A stretch of DNA of 64,000 nt from Tretioscincus oriximinensis (GCA_022410635.1 JAJVDF010000959.1:191569-255568); one strand, 5' to 3'; numbered from the stretch's first letter, positions 23,061 to 34,004 are shown. Translations and numbers: made by a program. Notes: generated by a model from the letters alone, not told the origin.

Positions 23061-25640
23061 CGAACAATGGAGCTGCTGGGATTACAAATAATATGAAATC
23101 GGCCTTGGACTGATAATTAATACGACGAAGAATGGAAATAAATTAAAAGGGGGGTGAATGCGCGCACCTTGGCTTCTTTTTTTGGAAAGCGGGGGGTCGT
23201 GGGTGGGGGCTGCATGGATCGCTAACGTGGGGGGATTTTGCAGCCTTTCCTTGGAAAACAGGGGAAGGATCTAAGGGGGAAAAAGGGGGAGGAGGAAAGG
23301 AAAGCAGGGAGGGGCGAGATATTCTTTTTGACTTAGTGGTAGACTCTGTTTAGTGTCTGTCTCCGGGCGCCCCCCCTCCTCCTCCGTGTTAACTTAGAGA
23401 CAATGGTTTGACGTGTGTGTGTGTCTGTCTGTGACTCCCTCCCCTCCGTTCGGCCCCTCCAGGAACGGACTGGGGAGTCAACAGATAAGGGCCCTTCCCT
23501 ACTGAGCCTTCTTCTTGTCTATCTCAGAATAGGAATGTGCCATCTGCATGCTAGTGTAGGCTATGGCAGGCCCCGAATGGGGCCTGCCATAGCCTACACT
23601 GGCATGCGGATGACCAAGCTTTGTACCGAGATATATACCCCAGAATAAGGCTCAGTGGGGGGCAGGGAGACCTTTGCATTTTTGCTTTAATTGGTTGCAA
23701 TACTTCAAGCGCCCCCCCCTCAATTTGGAAGGTATTTAAAACCACGTAGATCGAGTTTCGCCCAACGACATCACGGGTTGGAAATTATTAGGTCTGTAGG
23801 CCAGATGTGCAAATAAAAAAAATTAAAAAAAATGCTTGAAGCAGCATCCACAGCTGCTGCTGCTATATATGGCCGTAGAAGTGGCCTCCCCCCCCCAATC
23901 AATATTGGCTTGGAATATTTTTGCGTGTGTGGAGTCTGCGGGTCTAATTAAATCTCGTTGCCTGATTAGCTTTGATTGTCTGTGTTCTTCCTTTTTTTTT
24001 AAAGTTAGCAAAAGCTTCTTTTTTTTTTTTTGAACGAAACAAAATGAAATTAATCCATGAGGTTGTCATCAGGATTTATACTTGTGTATTCTGTTGGGGG
24101 GTTTAGGCTGGGAAGCATCCACGTGTAATTGAAAACTCTCCCAGCCAAGGGGGAAGAAGGCGATTCTCATTTGTTTTCATGTGGAGCCATGATGGCTTGT
24201 GTGGAAATCAGGAGGCTGCTGTGAATTTCGACAGAAAAACGGGGGGGGGGAGCCTCGTTGCAGGGCTCGAACGACGTGGCACCCGATCCTATGTGGCTAT
24301 TTTTCAAGCGGAACCAGTTCCGGATTGTAGATGCTCTGGTGGGCTGGATGTCTCCCATCTCCTCTTACTTGAAATGGCTACAAGGCAGAGTGGTGGGACA
24401 CGTTGGAAGGGAAGGGGGTACAAACCCACCATCACCACGATTTTTAAAAAATTCTCCTGCTCCCACTACGTCCAAAGCAAAGGCAAACCCGCCTACAGAA
24501 TTAATACCAGTTGTTTTTTTCCTTTCCCAAAGGGGTCTCACTGGATCCCAGGTTGGGTTTATATTTAAAAAACCGGATAACGTTTGGGCGAGAGAGCAGA
24601 AGCGATAGGAGGCTCCCTCCAGCCCCTGGACTTCATTGTGTGTGATGATGAGTCTGGATTTGGGTCTTGACCACGCAAGTCCCCTCCTCACCTACCCTTG
24701 CCAGCATTTTAGCGTCCCTCCTTTTTTGCAAGATGCTTAATCGAGAAATGCTGCGCGTCTTGTGAACAAAAATGCACCACGAGTCATTTGGGTTTTGCAT
24801 GAAACTCCCCCCTCCCCGCGTCGTCTTCTTCCTATGCTCCCTCTCCTCCTCCTCCCCCCCTCCCTGCTTGCATGCCTCTCTCCAGCAGCTTGGATCGAGG
24901 AGGGGATCGAGGGATCGCATTGGGGAAAATCATTCCATGCCAATTGCCAGCTCTGTTTTAATCACCATTTTTGTGCGCGTCTTTGGAAAGGGACGGAGGG
25001 GGTTAGGCACACAGATCCCCATTTTGTGCCCCTTGGGGAACCCGGACAGGTGGCCAGCAGCAGCAGCACCAATAGATGTGCAGCGTGGCAGCCCCCAACC
25101 GATCAGTAAACTGGTTAAATCCATTAAGGTGCCTGCAAGAAAAAGACAGGAGATTCTTTACAGTCGGTTGATTTTCTTCCCTTGGAATAACAAGCGCCGG
25201 GCTCTGTTTCCCTTCCATCAGCATTGGGTGGAGGTTGCTGTAATTGTGTTTCTTTTTTTAAAAAAAATTCCTGCCTAAAGAAGCGATCACGGATGAAGGC
25301 TCTCCTCCCAGCATCCTCTGCCTCGAAGAAAGAGAAAAGGAGGCAAACGGAGCTCGTCTGGCGATTTCTTTCTGCCGAGTCTGGTTTGCGAAGGCTCCTT
25401 TATTGCTTCTTTGTTACGCGCCTGCATTGCTTTTCCCGGGCGCCTATTGACACGGGGGATCGACTGGTTGCCGGGGTGACGGCCGCCCGGGAGCGTTCGA
25501 AAGGGAGGGACTCGCGTGAGGAAGGCGGGAGACGGGCTGACGAGGAATGAAGTGCGGAACCTGGACACGAGGGAAGGAAGGGACGGGCGGAGGAGTCCCT
25601 CCCTTGAAGGCCGGGCAGGGGCTGGTGGCTCCAGGACATT
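23061..25640. other. GC-rich upstream flank of MARCKS, no gene recognised
   Basis: The DNA is CpG-rich in patches, with poly-G and poly-C tracts, and carries many open frames that look compositional rather than coding. No interspersed repeat was recognised. A near-perfect hairpin lies at 23541-23612. Homeodomain-like TAATTA and GATTAG words occur near 23945-23970, but I have no basis for calling an enhancer. A divergent noncoding transcript from the CpG island is possible. Confidence 0.45.
23541..23612. repeat. Near-perfect 34-bp hairpin with 4-base loop
   Basis: Arms 23541-23574 and 23579-23612 pair over 34 positions around loop GAAT. Only two positions are not Watson-Crick, and both are T facing G when read as plus-strand RNA, so a plus transcript would form a continuous 34-bp stem with two G-U wobbles. 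The core is GTGTAGGCTATGGCAGGCCC. No target duplication or terminal motif of a transposon is seen beside it. Confidence 0.85.
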
Positions 25641-25646
25641 TTTTCA

Positions 25647-25802
25647 GGCTGCATCCGCACGTCACTTATTTATTCCACTATAACTGAATATTCCACAATA
25701 AAGCATTGTGCATGGATATTCTGGAATGAATCAGCCCCCACAATGCTTTATTGTGGAACATCCTACTATAGCGGAATAAGTAAATGATGTGGGGATGCAG
25801 CC
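25647..25802. mobile_element. Hairpin MITE, Harbinger-like
   Basis: Arms 25647-25710 and 25739-25802 are reverse complements over 64 bp with roughly ten mismatches. The termini are GGCTGCATCCSCAC, and TCA flanks both ends (25644-25646 and 25803-25805), suggesting a 3-bp target duplication. A diverged relative lies at 56595-56690. The 3-bp duplication and GG-starting ends fit PIF/Harbinger MITEs, though TCA is not the usual TWA. It marks the first interspersed repeat upstream of MARCKS. Confidence 0.75.
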
Positions 25803-25809
25803 TCAGTTT

Positions 25810-26740
25810 CCCTTTTAGTTTGGTAATAAATTTAAATGTAATTATCCTAGAGACAAACAGGAAAAATATTTGAATCTGACTGGCTGTGGATTACCAGAAA
25901 AAAGTAAGAAAGCAGTGCTGCAGCTTTAAAAGTGGATATTTCAGCAAGTCCTGTTTGCTGGCATTTATAAGGTGCACATGCTGAAATTTATTATTTTTTC
26001 TACTTTTTTTACAACCAGGATGGACCAAGCAGCATTGCTATCCTTCCTCCCCCCTTAGGCTAATCAATGTCCCAAGTGATCATGGCGGATTTTTTCCTGT
26101 TCAAAGTCCAATATTTCCAGAATTATATTTCTAATCCTCGGTGTTTGCTATGCCAACTGTTAAGTTTCGTTTTCTGAAACATCTGGAACCAACCCCTTGA
26201 TTTGAACTTCCTCAGACAATCTGCCATCGTTTTTGGTTGGATGACCACAGAAGTCAGTTGCTTTTTCTTATGCGTGTTTTGAACATAGGCCAGCACACTG
26301 AACATGTGCAAACTCTGCGATAGTGTACCCCTGCCTGAGATCTCAGATCTTGTAGAGGTGTACACTGAAAGTAAATGGCTGTGCCCAGCACGATGTCACT
26401 TCCTATTGCGCACAAGAACTGACATAAAAAATTCACATGCATGGAGATGATCTGGGGCTGCACCAGATTTTGAACTCCTTGCCCAATATCTGTCTTCCGG
26501 CAGCTCCCAAGACTGCATAGGCCTGGTTTGCATTGGCTTTATTCTGTTCCAGAATGTGGTCTAAGGGATTTTCTGACTACATGCCATTCCAGGCCAACAC
26601 AGGTCTTGTGGCCTGCTCTAGGTTGGAATGGAATGTGGTCAGCTGGCTGCTAAGACCACTTTCTGAAACAGAAATGTACCATCATGTACCATCATGATGT
26701 TGGACAGATGTTGAGAGTGGCTGGACAGCTTCTGTCTAGA
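25810..26740. other. Noncoding DNA, nothing recognised
   Basis: No recognisable gene or repeat; short frames at 26123-26463 on the minus strand show no family features. Confidence 0.45.
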
Positions 26741-26744
26741 TCAG

Positions 26745-26825
26745 TTTAGTGAATCCTGCATTGATCAAGGTTTGGGCTCGATGAGCTTTGGGGTCCCTTC
26801 CAACTCTGATTCTTTTATAAAATAG
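26745..26825 (+). mobile_element. Old CR1 3' terminal fragment
   Basis: The diverged stretch includes TTTAGTGAATCCTGCATTGA, then GGGTCCCTTCCAACTCTGAT and TTCTTTTA, aligning with the end of the CR1 copy at 50,480-50,572. It is more diverged than the copies at 11,665 and 31,392. Confidence 0.65.
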
Positions 26826-27308
26826 GAAACAAGACATGGATCCTTACAGATCCTCTGGATTTCACCAGAATTCTTAATGAAGCAATTTTGTGCTGTTCAT
26901 ACAGCCACATGGAGAATTCTGTAAAGGACACACTTGGAATTTATGAGTACAACATATCAGCAGTACATGAATATCTGCAAAACNTATCAGCCAGGAGTTT
27001 GTACACATTTGCTGAATTTATAGGATGATTCAATTTCATAAGACCTATTTGAGTGGACATGTAAAAGATTGGCATCATAAGTACCTTTTCTTCATTGCTT
27101 TTAAAACAGGTATGATACAATAAACTCTTGAGAAACCATTTTAAACTGAAAAGAAAACAAAGAATAGAAAAATGCATTTAAGTTTCTATAAAACATTCAC
27201 ACTCAAACAAAGGTATAGTAAGCACCAGAAATCCATGTGCCATGTCTCTACTGCCCAAATATTTTCACAGTGCTATATAAATATAAATATAAGATATAAA
27301 TATAAGAA

Positions 27309-27590
27309 CTGAAGAAGAACCTGGTTCTTATACCCTGTTTTTCCTCACCTTTCAAAGGGACTCAAAGCGGCTTACAAGGGTATTTTGCCCGAAGGCTGAC
27401 ATTCTATCTTCCCCACCAGGCTGTGGTGGTTCCCATGTATCTACTTGCAGTCAGTTGCAATTTCTTGCAATTCATGAGCTACAGGCTAATGGAAAGTGGT
27501 CACCGCTCCTAACGTTCGACACAGGGCTTTGAAACCCGATCTCCCAGATGAGAAACGGATTCCTAAGCAACTGAGCCATTCATACATACA
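27309..27590 (-). mobile_element. tRNA-derived SINE
   Basis: Same SINE family as 10,032-10,346, in reverse orientation. The minus-strand 5' end, with GGCTCAGTTGCTTAGGAATC, is at 27,590. The L2-like tail and a short GAA-type microsatellite are at 27,309-27,330. The B-box region is preserved as GGTTTCAAAGCCC. It is full length but diverged. Confidence 0.88.
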
Positions 27591-27959
27591 GGGAGATCTT
27601 AAAATTCCCAGTGGCAAGTATACACAATTTGGAAAATTTACACCAAGATCAGAAGAGATCAAGTGGAAATGTTGATTTTAGAACTTCTGCATATTCAATT
27701 CATTTTATTTTTATCTCACCTTTTGCTAAGCACTCAAAGAGCTATATATTCAGGTTGTAAATTGGGGTAGAAAACAATTAATTGTGTCATCTATCAAGCT
27801 CCATCACTGCATAGGACTTTGTAGCAAAGCTACCTACAGGTTAGCTAGACACTATAAACTGCATAGGCAACAAAAAACACTATAGGCATCTCTTTAGTCC
27901 GTATTTGTTGTGAGGATCTGTTAGAGCTAAGTCACTGATGGTCAGGTCTAGAAAGAACA

Positions 27960-28578
27960 CTTTACTGTGTACAATTCTGCTCACCACATCTCAAAAAGGA
28001 TATTGTGGAACTAGAAAAGGTGCAGAAAAGAGCAGCAAGAATGATCAAGGGACTGGCGTATCTTCCTTATGAAGCCTCTTCAGCGTTTTAGAGAAGACCT
28101 AATTGAGATGTATAAAATCATGCATAGGATGGTTAAGGTGATGAGAGAAAAACTATTTTCTCTATCACACAACACTAGGACCAGGGGGCATTCCTTGAAA
28201 CTGATAGGCAGAAGAGTAAGGACAGACAAAGGAAAGTGTTTTTTTTTCACCCAGAGGGTTGTTGGCCTTTGGAATCTACTTCCAGAAGAGGTGGTGGTAG
28301 CTGGTAGTCTGGATAGCTTTAAGAGTGGATTAGACAAGTTCATGGAAGCCAAGGGTATAAACAGCTACTAGGATGGATGTCTTGATACTGCCTCCGAGAT
28401 GGAGCAACAGGCAGTATTCCTGAAATGCCTTTTGCAGGGCATTGAGAACAGTTGAAGATTTTTCCTTCTGCTCCAGGCTGGTCAGGTGGAATTGGTAGGC
28501 CTCTGTGTGAGACAGAATGCTGAACTAGATGGGCTCCATCCTGATTCAATAGGGCTCCTCTTATGTTCTTATGTTTTA
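27960..28578 (+). mobile_element. CR1-superfamily LINE 3' fragment (TTCTTATG-tailed family)
   Basis: This copy contains the C-terminal ORF2 segment (EMYKIMHRMVKVMREKLFSLSHN, FFTQRVVGLWNLLPEEVVVA, DKFMEAKGINSY) and the 3' end CTCTTATGTTCTTATG at 28559-28576. It belongs to an older subfamily than the copy at 33,570: the 3' UTR has CTGCCTCCGAGATGG and a different segment at 28,430-28,500, shared with 43,838-44,190. Confidence 0.8.
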
Positions 28579-28579
28579 A

Positions 28580-29300
28580 GAGAAGTGTTTTGTTACAACC
28601 ATTATCATCTTTACACAGCCTAGTAGATGTTCGATGATGATAAAGGTTATATTTCCTTAATTTTCTTCTCAGTAGAATGAGAGTTTTGTAAAACTTTTTT
28701 TAAAATCTCAAATTTAAATTGGGACACTGCAGTTGAACACAAAATGTTCATAAATGAACACTTGAACAGATGAAAGATGAAATAGATTCTATAGCAGATG
28801 TAAAATTGAATGAAGAATAGTGCAGTTTAACTTGCTTCAGGGCAAACATGAGATTGTCTGTGTTTATAATTCAGTGTTATACTATGGAAGAATAAGTGTC
28901 CCACTTTCCCAGGGTACCTGTTTGATAAATCTCATTGATCTGCTTGAGTCATAAGAAATCAAGCTTGGACTGATCATATTTACAAAGTGAATTCTTTGCT
29001 TCCAGGAGTATTATAGCCAGACAACACAATTTAACTGATGGGTTTTTCTGAGTGCTTCACAGGGGTGCCAATGTATTTTCTTATCTGTATTTGTGATTTG
29101 TTTTTAAAAGGTTCAAATTGTTCATGTACTGTTATGCATAGAAAAATATATACACCTATAGGAGATCTGTAACACAGGAGAATGTTGGTAGTTTGAAAAA
29201 TGTCACTGTTTGCCCTAAGGCGTGGCCAGAGTTGTATGACTTGTACCAGGACTATAGTAGACTATTCATCTATGAAATTGTTACTATAACCTATTTCTCT
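28580..29300. other. Noncoding DNA, nothing recognised
   Basis: AT-rich sequence without a supported gene or repeat. Confidence 0.45.
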
Positions 29301-29309
29301 CTTTTAATT

Positions 29310-30010
29310 TCCTTTCTTTTTTAAAATAATGTTATTGAAATCAATCAGCAAAGTTAACAGAATATGAGAGACATTGAGATATTACCATCATGACATAAAA
29401 GTGGTGTGTAACTGGAAGCAGTCAAGGCCGTAGAATGATACAGAATCTGAACTGGGATCGACTTTTGGCATCAAAGGGGAACCAATCTTCAGCAACATTA
29501 TAAGTTCGATGGCAAAAACGAAAGTCAACTTGTAAGTTTCTTGTTTACAAAGGGAGGCACAATAAAGATCATTTGGACAANGACAGTGACCAGTTCTGGC
29601 AGCTTGAAAAAAGGGACCCATTTAGTTAAGAAGTCCGCCTGGTGATTTTCCTTAGAACCAAGCATTCTACGGGACTGTACATGCATATGTTCGTTGAGAA
29701 TTAAAGTCCAAATTTTATCAATCCAATGTCTTTTGTCGAGTAGATTAGTGGTTTTCCAGTGTTGAGCTCTGAGAGCTTTAGCCAGGGTTAATAATGATTT
29801 AATTAAGGCACGATGCAGGAGGGATGGATGGTCATGTTTAAACAGAAAAAGAAAGGCTAGTCCAAGGGTGAGGATGACATCCATCTTTAGGATATTATTC
29901 AAAGTGGTCTGGACCATTTGTCAAAATGAGTAAATTTTGGGGCAATCCCACCACACATGAACATACATACCAATTTGTCTGAAAAGCTTAAAAACTACAT
30001 TTATTGGTAG
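29310..30010 (-). mobile_element. L1-like LINE ORF2 C-terminal fragment and 3' UTR
   Basis: On the minus strand it starts in the cysteine-module region (YVHVWWDCPK at about 29,970), continues as the open frame 29917-29525 (TLGLAFLFLFKHDHPSLLHRAL, then ALRAQHWKTTNLL and the WI-K-W motif of L1 C-termini), and ends near 29,315 in TTTCAATAACATTATTTTAA. The end resembles the ATCAATAAAA end of the L1 at 3,065. The 5'-truncated copy is broken by stops. Confidence 0.7.
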
Positions 30011-30450
30011 TGGGAGCCATTCACATAAATATTTATCTCTGTATGCGCCTTACTGCATGCCGAAGCCTCAGAAAATCTTTGCCTTCTTCAAATGGGAAAT
30101 CATAGTGATGATGACTCTTCTCTTCAGTCATATTGGATAGAAAGGAGAAACAAATTCACTAATTGTAGCATGGGAACAAATGTTGTTAGAATATGTAAAC
30201 TTCTGGATGGAAATTAATCTTGTTAGCCACTCTGAGTCCCTTGGGGTGAGAAGAGATTCTCCTCCTCTTTCTAGCCAATGACCAATTAAATCCTAGAAAA
30301 CCAGACAAATGACAGCCAACCAGTGATGAGCACTTAATGCTAGGAAATCATTATCAGATTTTAAAGAAAAGGAATGGGATAGAATTATTTTTTATATTTG
30401 ATGTCTTTTTCTTTTTCAGAAGTCATCTGGAATATTTTTTTTAAAAAACC

Positions 30451-30590
30451 TGGTGCTTTCATAGACATGCCTACTTCTTCAGATTATATTGGTCCCCTAT
30501 CATCTGAAGAAGTAGGTGTGTCTACAAAAGCACATGCCACCTTTCTCCTGTTAGTCTCCAAGTGCTACAAGCTCCCTTACTGGACTACTT
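30451..30590. mobile_element. Penelope-like inverted repeat with hammerhead-like motif
   Basis: Two oppositely oriented copies of one motif face each other: 30452-30483 on the minus strand (CTGAAGAAGTAGGCATGTCT) and 30504-30540 on the plus strand (CTGAAGAAGTAGGTGTGTCT), separated by about 20 bases. The right side continues into TTAGTCTCCAAGTGCTACAA. Related copies are at 55,893 and 59,020. The CTGAAGA, hairpin, GAAA pattern and head-to-head copies are known from Penelope-like retroelements; the assignment is my inference. Confidence 0.5.
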
Positions 30591-30635
30591 CATAAAAGAA
30601 ATGGTTAAATGTTTTAGAAATATTTATCTTACAGA

Positions 30636-30720
30636 AGAGAATACTGAGAGGAGACTTGATAGCGGTGTTTGAGTTTCTAAAGTGCTGCCAAAAAGGGATT
30701 TGTCTTATTGCTAGTTGTGC
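30636..30720 (+). mobile_element. Decayed CR1-like ORF2 fragment
   Basis: The translation ILRGDLIAVFEFLKCCQKGI resembles the RRLRGDLIAVYKYLKGCHRAEG segment of CR1. A related decayed piece lies at 31,110-31,300 (RLDTIKKLSDSKDN, LPSLDVFK). They may be parts of one old element interrupted by unrelated DNA. Confidence 0.55.
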
Positions 30721-31109
30721 AAAAAGGAAGGCTAGAAGCAGTAAGACCTGGTGTACATGACGGGGTAAAACACAAAAGGGGGGAGGGTTGCCTTGTTGTG
30801 CATACTGCATGGAAATCCACGCAGAGCTGATGAAGCTGGAAAAAAGGAAAGGACCCAGAAGTTGATACTATGCATGTCAGCCAGCTGTGATCTGCAGTCC
30901 TGCCTGCCTGACATCTTCTTGTGGTATCGCAAATCCATGCGTCAACAGTAAACATCAGGACTTCCAGAAGCAGTGTTGTCGGGCTGATGTTTGAAGAACA
31001 TTAGCTATCTTATTATTCAGTGACAATGGTCCCTTTTCCAGGTGGATAACAAATGCTCTGTTGTCCTTTCTAACCAAGGACTCACGAAGATCCTATCCTG
31101 CCAGCAGGT

Positions 31110-31300
31110 AAACCTCATGTTCAGATAGCCTAGCATAAGGCTGCAAGAGAGTAGGTACAGACTTGATACTATAAAAAAGCTTTCTGACAGTAAGGACAAT
31201 TAGTTATTTGCATAGGAAATAAGAGCTCTCCTTCATTGGATGTCTTCAAGTGAAGGTTGGTTTGAACAGAATTTGGATGATGCTGGATATTGATGCTATG
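31110..31300 (+). mobile_element. Decayed CR1-like ORF2 C-terminal fragment
   Basis: The bases TACAGACTTGATACTATAAA and CTTTCTGACAGTAAGGACAA, followed by CTCTCCTTCATTGGATGTCT, correspond to the FRLDIRKNFLTVRVINQW and LPSLEVFKQRL region of CR1 ORF2. The reading is heavily broken, and an extra segment separates the two parts. Confidence 0.5.
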
Positions 31301-31391
31301 AAAAAACAGCCTCGTCTAATCCACACCCTTAATTTGCATGGTATTTCTTCAGGGTGTGTATGTGTTTATGGATTGTTCTTTTGGTGGAGGT

Positions 31392-31625
31392 ATCATAGAA
31401 TCATAGAGTTGGAAGGGACCTCCAGGGTCATCGGGTCCAACCCCCTGCTTGATACAGGATTCTTTAAACCATCCCAGACAGATGACTGTCCAGTCTCTGT
31501 TTGAAAACTTCCAGTGACGGCGAACTCACCACCCCCTGTGGCAAACTGTTCCAATGGTTTATCACCCTGATTGTTAGNATGTTTTTTTTCTGATATCTAA
31601 TCTAAATCTATAGTCCCATTCTGTC
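31392..31625 (-). mobile_element. CR1 LINE 3' end fragment
   Basis: The minus-strand 3' terminus lies at 31392 (ATCATAGAATCATAGAGTTG on the plus strand). It continues through GGAAGGGACCTCCAGGGTCA and encodes on the minus strand the end of ORF2 (LPQGVVSSPSLEVFKQRL). Similarity to the CR1 at 50,380-50,572 is high, so this is a young 5'-truncated copy. Confidence 0.88.
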
Positions 31626-31639
31626 TTAACTATGCTTAT

Positions 31640-32500
31640 CCTACAATAATGTTAAATATCAAGGAAAACCTAGTATAGCTTTCATTTTGTGTTGTGTATT
31701 TAATACTGAGGATTAATCAGTGTACATTTATTTGCTCCTATGTTAGCATTATAAGCATAATAATGTCATAATATTGTGCTATTGTTTTCCTTTTATCATG
31801 TCGTTTCTTATGGTCTGTCAGCATTGCACAGTGTAAGACAAGCTTTTCAAGTTTCTTATCTGCTACAACTATTGAAGCAGTCTGGGTTTGCCCTTTACTA
31901 ATATTTGATCAATATTTATTAAGGTCAACATTGTCTACTAAATAAAGTCTACATTGCTTATGTATCTTTTGCAGAAGGAAAACAGGCAAAGTCCAATGGC
32001 AACTGATGTATATTAGCAGCACAATCAGTGATACATTTCATGAAAGCTATGTAATACTTTGCATGTGTTTGTATTCCTGCCCAGATAGTGATATTTGTAG
32101 GGGNAAAATGTTTAAACTTTTGTCACATATCTTTATCAGATGCTCATCAAAAATAGTAGACATGGAAGAAATTTGGTTCCCATGCTTCTGGTTAACATAT
32201 ACTACAACTTTGTTGAACTTTAATGTATGTATTTATAAACACATGGGTCTGCTTATTCAGGATATTGCTATTTGGCTTGGTTGAAAGCATGTCTGCAGGA
32301 CACATTTGCTTGCCACATTTGCTTCACGTGGAAAAGTATTTGCCTCCTGTTTTTTTCCTGTTTTTGTATATTTGTCACATTTAATTGTTTCAGAACTTCA
32401 GACAAAATGTAATGCGCAACAAAAAACCNTTGTTGGCACCAGAAGAGATATACTTTGCACAAGATTATTTCATTTATTGTAGGAAACACATTATCCAACA
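31640..32500. other. Noncoding DNA, nothing recognised
   Basis: AT-rich; the frame at 32006-32284 has no recognisable domain. Confidence 0.45.
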
Positions 32501-32504
32501 TCCA

Positions 32505-33223
32505 CAGTATATCACAAAATTGAGTACACCCTTCACATTTTTGCTGATATTTTATTAAGTCTTTGCATGAAACAAGAGTGAAGATATGACAGTTGTATAT
32601 AAAATAAAGTAGTCAGAGTACAGCTTGTGTAACAGTGTTATGCAACATTCGGTGTGCCCACAAAATAACTCAACACACAGACATCAATGTCTAAACCCAC
32701 TAGTAACAAAAGTGAGTACACCCTAAATGAAAATGGGCAAATTGAGGCCAAATATTTTATGTACCCACCATTAGTTTCCAACATTGTCTTAACTCTTTTG
32801 GGTATGGAGTTCACTAGAGCTGCACAGGTTGCCACTGGAATCCTCTTCTATTCCTCCATGATGATATCACAGAGTTGGGAGATTAGAGAGCTTGTGCTTC
32901 TCCACCTTTCATTTGAGAGCGCTCCCCACCCATCTTGTTCAACTGCTGTATAATCTCGGCCACTGTGCTGCAGCTCAGTTTCAGGGTGTTGGTAATCTTC
33001 TTATAGTCTAGGCCATCTTTATGTAGAGCAACAATAATTTTTTTCAGACCTTAATAGAGTTCTTTTCCATGAGGTGTAACGTTGACCTTCCAGTGACCAG
33101 TATGTGAGAGAGTGAGAACTATTAACACTTGCTCCCCATTCACACCTTGTAACACTAAGGTTGGCACTTTGGCTTCAGTTTGCCCATTTTCATTTAGGGT
33201 GTATTCACTTTTGTGATGTACTG
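32505..33223 (-). mobile_element. Internally deleted Tc1-like DNA transposon
   Basis: The ends are CAGTATATCACAAAATTGAG at 32505 and its near inverted copy at 33223 (CAGTACATCACAAAAGTGAA). The right flank has TA (33224-33225); on the left the TA is mutated to CA. An inner repeat of the terminus (AAAAGTGAGTACACCCTAAA) lies at 32,708-32,729. The strand between 32,958 and 33,090 encodes on minus the N-terminal helix-turn-helix part of a Tc1-type transposase, with the start codon region mutated. Another transposase part is at about 32,740-32,915. Roughly the middle half of the gene is missing, joined near 32,915-32,945. Inactive. Confidence 0.88.
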
Positions 33224-33229
33224 TATATT

Positions 33230-33569
33230 ATTCATATAAAAATGTAATTGTCCACTCAGCCAATCAACCAACAAACCAAATTTAATATCAAGTTTTGATT
33301 CAGTCATACTAGACACACGCAATGTCAATAATTGTCGGCCTTGGTTGTCAGACATTACTTAAATAGAACATTCAGTAATGTGGAATAGGTGAAAATGCTA
33401 GAAGAGATGAGCAGGGTCAGAAAGCAGTGAGTACCACCACCATGATACAGAAAAAAACTGTAACAATAGGTCTCTTCCCAGATATTGCCTACCAAAATTT
33501 TTTCAAGAGTACATCGACAACAGTTATGAAGATCATACTTATTCTCCTGTATGATACCAATGCCCACTG
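33230..33569. other. Noncoding DNA, nothing recognised
   Basis: No feature supported. Confidence 0.4.
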
Positions 33570-34004
33570 ATGTCTGAGAAAAAAATGTTTTCTCTCTCTC
33601 ACAACACAAGGACCAGGGGGCACTCCTTAAAACTGTTGGGTAGAAAAGTGAGAACAGACAAAGGAAAGTATTTTTTCACCCAGAGGGTCATCGGCCTTTG
33701 GAATTTACTTCCTGAAGAGGTAGTGGTAGGTAACAGCTTGGATAGTTTCAAGATAGGGCTAGACAGGTTTATGGACACCAAGGGTATAAATGGATACTAG
33801 GATGGATGTCTGGATGTTGCCTCTGGGATGGAGCAACAGGCAGGACTTCTGAAATACCATTTGCAGGGAGTCATGAACAGGAGCATATTTTGCTTTCCTC
33901 TGTTCGGACTGCCCAGATGCATCTGGTGGGCCTCTGTGCGACACATAATGCTGGACCTGATGGGCTGTGACCTGATCCAGTATGGCCCTTCTTATGTTCT
34001 TATG
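33570..34004 (+). mobile_element. CR1-superfamily LINE 3' fragment (TTCTTATG-tailed family)
   Basis: An open frame of 76 residues (33570-33800) encodes the ORF2 C-terminus from FSLSHNTRTRGHSLKLLG to DRFMDTKGINGY, ending at a natural stop. The 3' UTR follows and finishes CTTCTTATGTTCTTATG. The coding part is undamaged, suggesting a relatively young 5'-truncated insertion. Confidence 0.88.

Noticed and set aside
24179..25660. Overlapping frames upstream of MARCKS (up to 168 residues)
   Set aside because: Frames occur in most registers at once, have no recognisable domains, and lie in CpG-rich sequence.
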